This document shows, in pieces, positions 1 to 5,590 of a DNA stretch of 7,080 nucleotides (within the stretch, counting starts at the first letter, position 1; each line of letters opens with the position of its first letter). The notes under the pieces were generated by a model. It worked only from the letters and a program-made list of their open reading frames with translations, did no database searches and was not told the origin of the DNA. A program made the position numbers and the translations under genes. This DNA is from an uncultured Acetobacteraceae bacterium (GTDB lineage: Bacteria; Pseudomonadota; Alphaproteobacteria; Acetobacterales; Acetobacteraceae). The stretch is from NCBI GenBank assembly GCA_903839965.1, contig CAIMEK010000763.1, forward strand, positions 1 to 7,080, given 5' to 3'.

Positions 1-216
1 CCGGATGTTGAGCGGGTGGCTGGCATCCTTGACCGCGCGGGCGAACGCGCGGTCTTCGCGGCGGGCGGCGTGCGTGACGGCGCCGACCTGCGCGCACTTG
101 CGGAGCTCGGCGCGGCGGGCGTGCTGGTGGCGAGCGCGCTGCATGCCGGCGCGATAGCGGTGGCCGAAGTCCACCCGCCGCAGCCACCGAAGCCGCGGCG
201 GGCGCACACTCGCTAG
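1..216 (+). CDS. HisA-like TIM-barrel protein, C-terminal part
   Basis: This open frame enters from the left edge and ends at a TAG at 214-216, so only the last 71 residues are visible. They contain the segment FAAGGVRDGADLRAL followed by GAAGVLVASALHAGAI. This is the last phosphate-binding beta-alpha unit of HisA/HisF-type (beta/alpha)8 barrels, where a Gly-Gly-hydrophobic strand end and a later GxxGV(L/V)VASALH segment hold a sugar phosphate. A basic, proline-rich tail (PPQPPKPRRAHTR) follows and looks dispensable. HisA-related proteins outside histidine operons are known companions of H4MPT gene islands (COG1411 type), and the neighbouring fae-mtdB-mch block favours that over true HisA of histidine synthesis. 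The substrate is unknown. It converges on fae, 71 bases away. Family assignment is fairly sure; the C1-specific role is inferred from context. Confidence 0.75.
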   Translation, partial: PDVERVAGILDRAGERAVFAAGGVRDGADLRALAELGAAGVLVASALHAGAIAVAEVHPPQPPKPRRAHTR

Positions 217-230
217 GGCAATGCCAGCTT

Positions 231-244
231 GAGCGGAATCGCTC
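231..244. terminator. Short hairpin between convergent genes, possible weak terminator
   Basis: The 71-base gap between the HisA-like gene and fae contains a perfect 5-bp inverted repeat, GAGCG-GAAT-CGCTC. It lies 14 bases past the plus-strand stop and faces the fae stop from the other side. There is no T-run after the stem on either strand, so it is not a classic intrinsic terminator. In DNA this GC-rich a 5-bp stem can occur by chance. It is listed because it is the best stem in the only place where two transcription units must end. Confidence 0.2.
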
Positions 245-287
245 GCCAACAAAGACCTGGCGCGCTTCCTGCTTGTCTGGACGCGCT

Positions 288-794
288 CTAGGCGGCGAAC
301 GGGTGCTTCACTTCGTCGCGGCGGCGCACCACTTCGGCTGCCGACGGCTCGCCGCGCACCGCGCGGGCGAGCGCTTCCTTGGTGGCACGGTAGTTGTAGT
401 CCTGGATCTTGGCGTTGTCGGCGGCTTCCCAGTGGATGAACACGCCGACGCAGATGAACACGTCGTCGGCCTCCGCGAGCGGGATGACGCCCTCGGCGAC
501 GCTGTCGGCGACCGCCTTCGCCACCGCGTGCTGCGCCGGGCCGAACATCTGCACGGCCTGCTTCGCGCCCTTGATGGTGACCTTGTTGAACATCACGGTG
601 GCGGGCTTGCACACGAGATTCGGCCCGATCACGGCGAGCAGCGATGTGAAGCCGTCCTTGTTGTTGGTCAGCGCATGGCAGAACGCCGATTCCGCGGCGC
701 TGCCGCGCGGGCCGATGATCAGGTCGATATGGGCAACCTCGTTGCCGTCACCGATCAGGGATTCCCCGATCATCACCTTGTTGATAGTCGCCAA
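288..794 (-). CDS. fae: Formaldehyde-activating enzyme (Fae)
   Basis: Fae catalyses condensation of formaldehyde with tetrahydromethanopterin to methylene-H4MPT in the cytoplasm, the entry step of the pathway and the main defence against free formaldehyde. The 168-residue product matches the usual length (about 170). It carries the family hallmarks: GDGNEVAHIDLIIGPRGS (residues 15-32, with the conserved His22 proposed as the acid-base residue), NNKDGFTSLLAVIGPNL (44-60), CKPATVMFNKVTI (62-74), QMFGPAQHAVA (82-92), VGVFIHWEAADNAKIQDYNY (116-135) and the C-terminal HPFAA. The start is TTG at 794-792. It is preceded by a strong AGGAGG eight bases upstream and gives MATINKVMIGE, which aligns with known N-termini. 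An in-frame ATG at 857 would add 21 unrelated residues and overlap the upstream gene. fae is last in the minus-strand block, 56 bases after the CitG-like gene, and may be expressed more strongly than the rest through its own ribosome site. Confidence 0.97.
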   Translation of the reverse strand: MATINKVMIGESLIGDGNEVAHIDLIIGPRGSAAESAFCHALTNNKDGFTSLLAVIGPNLVCKPATVMFNKVTIKGAKQAVQMFGPAQHAVAKAVADSVAEGVIPLAEADDVFICVGVFIHWEAADNAKIQDYNYRATKEALARAVRGEPSAAEVVRRRDEVKHPFAA

Positions 795-802
795 TGGACG
801 CC

Positions 803-808
803 CCTCCT
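803..808 (-). promoter_or_regulatory. Strong ribosome binding site of fae
   Basis: On the minus strand the hexamer AGGAGG (within AAAAGGAGGGG) lies eight bases before the TTG start of fae. It is the best Shine-Dalgarno match in the block and decides the start. Most genes upstream have weak or no such sites and seem to rely on overlap coupling. Confidence 0.85.
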
Positions 809-823
809 TTTCAACTCGCGCCA

Positions 824-838
824 ATCGCCACCGGCGAT
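824..838 (-). promoter_or_regulatory. Intercistronic hairpin upstream of fae
   Basis: In the transcript sense this reads ATCGCC-GGT-GGCGAT, a perfect 6-bp stem with a 3-base loop. It begins 12 bases after the stop of the CitG-like gene and ends 15 bases before the fae ribosome site. No T-run follows, so it is not an intrinsic terminator. An mRNA-processing or stabilising stem that lets fae accumulate separately from the upstream cistrons is possible. The stem is seen; the role is inferred. Confidence 0.35.
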
Positions 839-850
839 CGACGCGGCGAG

Positions 851-1717
851 TCAACACGGATCGGCGAGCGTGCGCAATTCACAACGCAGGCGAACGGTGA
901 AGAGGGTGGCCACCGTGAGGTCGGCACTCGTGCCGGGGTTGATGGCGGCCTGCTTCAATGCCGCGTCCCACGCGAACAGCGCCGGCAGATGCGCGGAGGG
1001 ATCGTCGCCGGCAAGCAGGCGCGCGAGCCAGGGTTCGGCCGCGGCGCGGGTGCGCTCCGCCACGGCCGTGCCGTGCTTGCGCGCGACGTGGCTGTCCGGG
1101 ACGGCGGCGAGGAAGTGCAGGTAGACGGCGAGCGCGGCCCAGCCCGGCCCGCGCCAGCGCGCCTGGGCCGCCGCGTAGGTGGCGAGGCCGGGGCCGAACA
1201 CGTCGGCGAAACCATGCGTCCAGTTCCAGGCAATGCGGTCGCGCTGGGCCGCTTCCGCCATCGCGACCGCCAGTGTCACCGTCGCCGGTTGGCGCACGTC
1301 GTGGCGCCGGGCGGTGCCGAGGCCGCCCGGCGAGGCCAGCGCGATGGCGCGGAAGGTGGCGTCGGCATCGGCGAGGTCGGCGGCGGCGAGGGTGCGGGCG
1401 AGCGCGGAAGGGAGGTCGCCGCCCGCGGTGGCGGCCATCGCCAGCGGCGCGCACAGCAGCACGATGCCGAGATTGGTGTTCTGCGCCACCTCCGCGCGCG
1501 TTGCCGCGACGGCGCCGAGGATACGCTGGCCGAGGGTGGCGCGGGGGCGGCAGAGCTGGGGCGCCGCCGCGGCCGCGCTGCGGCGGAAGTCGTCGGCAAA
1601 CATGCCGTGCCCGCCGGCGAAGTCGTGCACGTTGCCGGGCTTGGGGACGGCAAGTTCTTCCTCGCAGGCGGCGACGAAGGCGGTTTGCAGGGCCGCCTCG
1701 GTGAGGCGCGCGTTCAT
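851..1717 (-). CDS. CitG/MdcB-like protein (triphosphoribosyl-dephospho-CoA synthase family) of the H4MPT island
   Basis: The 288-residue product belongs to the CitG/MdcB family (COG1767). Characterised members displace adenine from ATP and join its triphosphoribosyl group to dephospho-CoA by a ribose-ribose glycosidic bond. Family motifs are visible: EELAVPKPGNVHDFAGGHGM (residues 20-39), QNTNLGIVLLCAPLA (79-93, matching the NTHKG region of CitG), PDSHVARKHG (207-216) and NPGTSADLTVATLF (260-273). There is no citrate or malonate lyase gene nearby; instead it sits between an ATP-grasp gene and fae, a placement known in other methylotroph C1 islands. A role in cofactor biosynthesis, for example a ribosyl-phosphate transfer onto the methanopterin side chain, is plausible but unproven. 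The ATG at 1717-1715 overlaps the preceding stop by four bases (ATGA) and has no clear ribosome site, so translation is probably coupled. Confidence 0.85.
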   Translation of the reverse strand: MNARLTEAALQTAFVAACEEELAVPKPGNVHDFAGGHGMFADDFRRSAAAAAPQLCRPRATLGQRILGAVAATRAEVAQNTNLGIVLLCAPLAMAATAGGDLPSALARTLAAADLADADATFRAIALASPGGLGTARRHDVRQPATVTLAVAMAEAAQRDRIAWNWTHGFADVFGPGLATYAAAQARWRGPGWAALAVYLHFLAAVPDSHVARKHGTAVAERTRAAAEPWLARLLAGDDPSAHLPALFAWDAALKQAAINPGTSADLTVATLFTVRLRCELRTLADPC

Positions 1718-2592
1718 CGCAACGGCACCAGCACCGCGTCGGCCAGCGCGCGCGCGAGGTTGCTCGCCGTCACCCGCTGCAATCCCTGCCAGGCCGGCAT
1801 GCTGTTGACTTCCAGCACCAGCGCCTGGCCGGCGGCATCGCGCAGGATGTCCACGCCGGCGTAGCGCGCGCCGACGCAGGCGGTGGCGGCCACGGCGAGC
1901 CGCGCCATGTCGGCAGCCGGCGCGAACGGCTCGGGCCGGCCGCCCTGGCGGATGTTGGTGATCCAGCCCTGCGCGCGCCGGGTCATGGCGCCGACGACCT
2001 CACCGGCAGAGACCAGCAGGCGATGGTCGCAGAAGCCGGGGCCGGCGCCCTGCACGTAGCGCTGCAGGTGGTAGACGCCGTGCACTTCCTCGGCCGGCGG
2101 CAGGTCTTCCGGTCCGGCGATCAGACGCAAACCGCGCCCCTGCGAGCCGAACAGCGGCTTGAGCACCAGCGCACCCGCCGCCGCCTCGCGCGCCACCAGC
2201 GCCTGCGCGGGGGCAAACCCTTCCACCGTCCAGGTCGGCGGGGTCGGCAATCCCGCGGCAGCCAGCAGGAAGCTGGTCATCGACTTGTCCACGCAGCGCT
2301 CGATGGCGCGGGCCGGGTTCCACACGGCAACCCCGAGCGCGTCGAGCGCGTGCAGCACGCCGAGGCGGCGGGTGATTTCCTCGAAGCTGCCGTCGCCGAT
2401 GACGCGCACCAGCACCGCATCCGGCAGGGCATCGGCGAAGCCGGGCAACGCCAGCCCGTGCGGCGCGGTGGTGGCGAAGGCGCAGTCGGCCAGCCGCAGC
2501 GGCACCGCCTCGGCGCCGGCGGCGGCGAAGGCCGAGCGCAGCGCGCTTGTGTGCCAGTCCGCGCCTTCGCTCAGCAGGGCGATCCTCGGCAT
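1714..2592 (-). CDS. RimK/MptN-like ATP-grasp ligase of the H4MPT island
   Basis: The 292-residue protein is an ATP-grasp carboxylate-amine ligase, related to RimK and to archaeal MptN, which adds glutamate to H4MPT. It has WNPARAIERCVDKSMTSFLL (91-110, with the first ATP-binding lysine, K103), a second lysine and glycine-rich loop in LVLKPLFGSQGRGLRLI (142-158), a basic patch at TRRAQGWITNIRQGG (204-218) and the metal-binding LVLEVNSMPAWQGLQ (258-272, with E261 and N263). Family members activate a carboxylate as acyl phosphate and join it to an amine, usually an amino acid. Here the likely product is a pterin or methanofuran-analogue side chain, but the substrate is not readable. I chose the ATG at 2592-2590 (MPRIALLSEG) because it overlaps the mch stop by one base (TGATG). 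An upstream in-frame ATG at 2622 would add ten unrelated residues inside mch. No good ribosome site is visible. Confidence 0.88.
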   Translation of the reverse strand: MPRIALLSEGADWHTSALRSAFAAAGAEAVPLRLADCAFATTAPHGLALPGFADALPDAVLVRVIGDGSFEEITRRLGVLHALDALGVAVWNPARAIERCVDKSMTSFLLAAAGLPTPPTWTVEGFAPAQALVAREAAAGALVLKPLFGSQGRGLRLIAGPEDLPPAEEVHGVYHLQRYVQGAGPGFCDHRLLVSAGEVVGAMTRRAQGWITNIRQGGRPEPFAPAADMARLAVAATACVGARYAGVDILRDAAGQALVLEVNSMPAWQGLQRVTASNLARALADAVLVPLR

Positions 2593-3557
2593 CAGCTGAA
2601 CGAGCCGTCGAGGAGAACGCAATCGAGCGCGCCGGCGCGGAAGGTCTCGCCGGTCTCGACGGCGGTCACCATCACCTGGGCGGGGCTGAACAGCATCGGG
2701 TCGATGGCGTAGAAATCGCCATGCGCGGCGCGGAAGGTTTCCGCGAACGGCCGGCCATAGTCGCGCGAGGTGGCGGCGGGCAGCGCCTCGGCCAGCTCGC
2801 GCGCCTCGGCGGCCGGGCCGGCGACGTAGAGGTGCACGCGGCCGCCGAAGATGATGGCGTCGTTGGTGCGCCCCATGGCGGTGACGAAATCCGGGTGTGG
2901 CGGCGGCAGCGGCGCGGCGCCCATGCCGTCCAGCACGCGCGCCAGCGGAAAATGCAGCGCGTGCAGCTTGTGCAGGGCGACCTCGAGCACGCGCGCCACC
3001 ACCTGCACGCCGCCGGCCAGGCTTTGCGTCGGCGCGTAGGCGACACCGAGGCGTTCGGGCGCCACGCCGCAGTCGCGCGCCAGCTTCTCCAGCACCGCGG
3101 CCGGCGGCGCGCGGCCGGCTTCCAGCACCAGCACGGCGGCGTCGGCGGCGTCGGCATAGTCGAGTTCGGCGAACAGGGGCTCCTTGCGCGCCAGCGCGCG
3201 GGCCGGGCCGGAACCGAGGGCGAAGAAGGCGTTCGGCTTTTCGCCATGCGCCAGGCTCCAGCCGGCGTACTGGCTGGCCAGGCAGGCGACGACGGGTTGC
3301 GAGGAGGCGACCGAGACGGTCCAGGGCCAGTGCGGCAGCGCCGCGTCGGGCGCCACCGTCACGCTGCCCAGGCCGCCCAGGCAGATCCGCGCGAGCGCCA
3401 CGCCCGCGGCGATGCCGCCGATGTGGCCGGCGCCGGCGTCCACCAGGAGTTCGCCGGCGGGCCCGCGCGCGACCCCGACCCGCAGCGCCGCCGCCTCGTC
3501 GCAGAGCGCCGCCAGCAGGCTCCAGGCGCGCGCGTTCACGCTGATCGGCTCGCTCAT
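2592..3557 (-). CDS. mch: Methenyltetrahydromethanopterin cyclohydrolase (Mch)
   Basis: Mch hydrolyses the methenyl-H4MPT cation to 5-formyl-H4MPT, the third step of formaldehyde oxidation. The 321-residue product has the normal family length and is conserved end to end: SVNARAWSLL (6-15), DAGAGHIGGIAAGV (40-53), RICLGGLGSV (57-66), ACLASQYAGWSLA (91-103), ALGSGPARALARKEPLFAEL (113-132), YAPTQSLAGGVQVVARVLEV (174-193), HKLHAL (196-201), AMGRTNDAIIFGG (227-239), DYGRPFAETF (266-275) and DFYAIDPMLFSPAQV (281-295). The start is ATG at 3557-3555, with GGAGG four bases upstream and a four-base overlap (ATGA) with the preceding ATP-grasp gene. An alternative reading far upstream (to 4304) would only be noise across that gene. 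It lies two genes after mtdB, as expected for the next enzyme. Confidence 0.97.
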   Translation of the reverse strand: MSEPISVNARAWSLLAALCDEAAALRVGVARGPAGELLVDAGAGHIGGIAAGVALARICLGGLGSVTVAPDAALPHWPWTVSVASSQPVVACLASQYAGWSLAHGEKPNAFFALGSGPARALARKEPLFAELDYADAADAAVLVLEAGRAPPAAVLEKLARDCGVAPERLGVAYAPTQSLAGGVQVVARVLEVALHKLHALHFPLARVLDGMGAAPLPPPHPDFVTAMGRTNDAIIFGGRVHLYVAGPAAEARELAEALPAATSRDYGRPFAETFRAAHGDFYAIDPMLFSPAQVMVTAVETGETFRAGALDCVLLDGSFS

Positions 3558-4669
3558 GTCGCCTCCATCATGGCCAGGAGAGTGGCCGAACGTTGCGCCA
3601 GCAGGGTGCGCGCGGCCATCGCATCCGGGGCTTCGGCCAGCACGGTGCAGAGCGGCGCGCCGGCGCCGACCGCCTGGCCGGCGGGCTGCCGGTCGGCGGC
3701 CCAGTCGGGCCAGGGGAAATGCTGCGGAGGCACCACCGGCCGCGTCGCATAGACCACGGCGGCGGCGGCGGCGGGCGCGAAGCCGGGCGACTCGGGCAGC
3801 GCGCCGCCACAGCTTTCGACGTGCAGGCGGAACGCCGAGCCGGTGGCGTCGGCGAACAGGTCGAGTGTGGCGCCGGGACGCGGATTGATTTCCAGCAGCA
3901 CGAAGGAATGTTCCGTCACCAGGAAATCGGCGCTGTTGAGCCCGACCAGCCCTGCCGCGGCGGCCAGTGCGCCGGTAGCTTCCGTCAGCGCCGCCGCGCG
4001 GGCGGGCGCCAGCGCGGCCGGGCGCGCCGCGCCGCCGTAGCGGTACGGCTCCTCCGGCGAGGGATCGGCCCACTCGTCGCACAAGCCGAGCACGCGGGCC
4101 TGCTTGCCGTTGGCGACGAATACGGCGGAGACCGGCAGCCCCGGCAGCTTTTCCTGCGCGTAGTGGCCGCGCGCCGCCGGCGCGCCGGGGGCAAGCGCGC
4201 GCACATGCGCGCCGCCCGAGCCCCCTGCCCGCTTTTCCAGCCATTCGCCGGCCGCTCCGGCGGCTTTGCCCGGCGGCGGATGCGGCACGCCGGCGGTGGC
4301 GCACAGCGCTTGCAGCGAGTCCGGTCGCTTCACCGCCCGCAGCGTGGCCGGGGCGTTGCCGAGCAGGCGATGGCGGGCCGCCAGCGTTTCGAGCAGGGCG
4401 GGACGGTCCTCGAAACCGCTGCCGTAGACGAGCCCCATCGGCGTCCGGCCCCGGGCCAGTTCGGCGACAGCCGCCGCGAGCTTGTGCAGGGTCAGGCCGC
4501 CGGTAAGCCCGCCGGCCAGGCGCACGCTGGCCGCTGCCGCCGCCCGGGTGTCGTCGTCGCCGAACAGGTCGGCGACGAGGGGCTGGTAGCCGGCGCGGCG
4601 CGCTGCCTGCGCCAGCGCCCGGCCCGCGAGGGCGGCGATCAGCACGAAGCCTTGGCCGGGCTCGCTCAC
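3554..4669 (-). CDS. COG2232-like ATP-grasp protein of the H4MPT island
   Basis: The 371-residue protein is a second, distantly related ATP-grasp enzyme of the type found in H4MPT gene islands and methanogenic archaea. Visible landmarks are FVLIAALAGRALAQAARRAG (8-27, pre-ATP-grasp fold), GLVYGSGFEDRP (79-90), LLGNAPATLRAVKRPDSL (102-119), the glycine-rich loop KRAGGSGGAHV (146-156), EKLPGLPVSAVFVANG (173-188), GLNSADF (243-249) and the metal-binding LLEINPRPGATLDLF (258-272). The C-terminal region (about 300-371) is alanine- and proline-rich and less telling. The reaction is unknown; ATP-dependent peptide or amide bond formation in pterin or methanofuran-analogue synthesis is the likely class. 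The start is GTG at 4669-4667 (MSEPGQGFVLI), overlapping the mtdB stop by four bases (GTGA). No ribosome site is evident, so coupling to mtdB is likely. The frame stays open upstream to 5032, but only as a shadow of mtdB. Confidence 0.85.
   Translation of the reverse strand: MSEPGQGFVLIAALAGRALAQAARRAGYQPLVADLFGDDDTRAAAAASVRLAGGLTGGLTLHKLAAAVAELARGRTPMGLVYGSGFEDRPALLETLAARHRLLGNAPATLRAVKRPDSLQALCATAGVPHPPPGKAAGAAGEWLEKRAGGSGGAHVRALAPGAPAARGHYAQEKLPGLPVSAVFVANGKQARVLGLCDEWADPSPEEPYRYGGAARPAALAPARAAALTEATGALAAAAGLVGLNSADFLVTEHSFVLLEINPRPGATLDLFADATGSAFRLHVESCGGALPESPGFAPAAAAAVVYATRPVVPPQHFPWPDWAADRQPAGQAVGAGAPLCTVLAEAPDAMAARTLLAQRSATLLAMMEAT
3562..3566 (-). promoter_or_regulatory. Ribosome binding site of mch
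   Basis: GGAGG on the minus strand lies four bases before the mch ATG, inside the last codons of the preceding ATP-grasp gene. It supports the chosen start and gives mch translation initiation of its own besides coupling. Confidence 0.6.
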
Positions 4670-5559
4670 CCGACGAGTTCGCGGGCGAGCGCGAAGGCGT
4701 CGCGGAAGTCGAAGCTGACCGGCTTGTCGCTCTCGATCATGCGGCGGAACAGGCCGAGCTGGGTGCGGTATTTTATTCCTCCGATGGCGAGCGCCCCGAG
4801 GCCGAGCACGCCGCCGGCGAGCGGGGCGCCGTCCGATTTGGCGTCGAGGCCCTCGATGCCGGAGGGCGGCACCGCGTTGACGTCGGCCACCGCCAGCAGG
4901 CCCGGCGCGGCGGCAAGCTGGGCGGCCGACAGCACCTGCACGCCGGCGCGGCCGGCGCAGAACACCGCCTCGGCCCCGCCGACGATTCTGTGCTTTGCCG
5001 CCTCGCTGCTGCCGTCGACGGGGGTGACGCACAATGAGAAGCGGTGCGCGATTTCCTCCGCGGCCTGTTGCACGCGGGCCAGCCCGTCGTAGCCGACCAG
5101 CGTCACCTCGGCGTGTTCCGCCGCCGCGATCACGGCCGCGGCGAAACCGACCACGCCGGTGGCGCCGAACACCGCAACCTTCAGGCCGGCAAGCGCGCGG
5201 CGGCGCTCGGCGCGCAGCAGGCGCTCAAGTTTCGCCACCATGGCGGCGGCGGTGGTGAACGAGCCGGCGGGGTCGGCGAACAGCGACACTTCAAAGGGCG
5301 GCAGCATGGCTTTCCTGGCCGCCGCCAGCATGTCGAGTGCGGCGATGGCGTTCTTGCCGCCGATGAAGATGCCGGTATGCGACCCGAGCCTGGGCGGGCG
5401 GGAGAACATGGCGTCCTGCACCAGCCCCGCCACTTCCTCCTGGGTCACGGCGGAATACGGCACGACGGCGTCGAAGCCGGCATCGAGCGCCATGTTCACG
5501 TCGAACGGGCTCGCGTGCCGGCCGGGTGCGAGCATGTGCAGGATGTGCTTGGCGGCCAT
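4666..5559 (-). CDS. mtdB: NAD(P)-dependent methylenetetrahydromethanopterin dehydrogenase (MtdB)
   Basis: MtdB oxidises methylene-H4MPT to methenyl-H4MPT with NAD+ or NADP+, the step after Fae. The 297-residue product has the length of MtdB/MtdA proteins. The substrate-binding N-terminal domain shows ILHMLAPGRHASPFDVNMAL (6-25), GFDAVVPY (28-35), TGIFIGGKN (62-70) and FADPAGSFTTAAAMVA (94-109). A Rossmann domain follows with VAVFGATGVVGFAAAVIA (128-145), VADVNAVPPSGIEGLD (224-239) and LGALAIGGIKYRTQLGLF (254-271). MtdB is preferred over its folate-linked paralogue MtdA because it sits directly among mch, fae and mptG, and because the N-terminus ILHMLxPxxxxSPFDVNMA fits MtdB. The ATG at 5559-5557 has GGGAGG six bases upstream. 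It follows mptG by 31 bases and overlaps the next gene by four. Residues 260-263 use GGA GGA ATA AAA, unusual codons in this GC-rich setting. Confidence 0.95.
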   Translation of the reverse strand: MAAKHILHMLAPGRHASPFDVNMALDAGFDAVVPYSAVTQEEVAGLVQDAMFSRPPRLGSHTGIFIGGKNAIAALDMLAAARKAMLPPFEVSLFADPAGSFTTAAAMVAKLERLLRAERRRALAGLKVAVFGATGVVGFAAAVIAAAEHAEVTLVGYDGLARVQQAAEEIAHRFSLCVTPVDGSSEAAKHRIVGGAEAVFCAGRAGVQVLSAAQLAAAPGLLAVADVNAVPPSGIEGLDAKSDGAPLAGGVLGLGALAIGGIKYRTQLGLFRRMIESDKPVSFDFRDAFALARELVG

Positions 5560-5565
5560 GGCGTG

Positions 5566-5571
5566 CCTCCC
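5566..5571 (-). promoter_or_regulatory. Ribosome binding site of mtdB
   Basis: GGGAGG on the minus strand, six bases before the mtdB ATG, in the 31-base mptG-mtdB gap. The spacing is normal and it confirms the start. Confidence 0.75.
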
Positions 5572-5590
5572 CGTTCCTTATAGTGTGATG

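Noticed and set aside
826..854. TTGACT on the minus strand at 854-849 as a -35 box for fae
   Set aside because: No acceptable -10 hexamer lies 16-18 bases downstream; the sequence there is GC-rich and forms the hairpin instead.
273..1124. Long plus-strand open frames opposite fae and the CitG-like gene
   Set aside because: Composition is low-complexity and arginine/alanine-rich, there is no family motif, and the minus-strand genes carry clear conserved proteins over the same bases.
3558..4304. Upstream extension of the mch frame to an ATG at 4304
   Set aside because: The extra part is arginine-rich noise lying across the preceding ATP-grasp gene. The ATG at 3557 gives the standard Mch N-terminus with a ribosome site and an ATGA junction.
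2547..5092. Plus-strand open frames of 400-500 codons opposite mch, the ATP-grasp gene and mtdB
   Set aside because: They are shadows caused by strong third-position G/C bias. They have no recognisable domains and no consistent ribosome sites.
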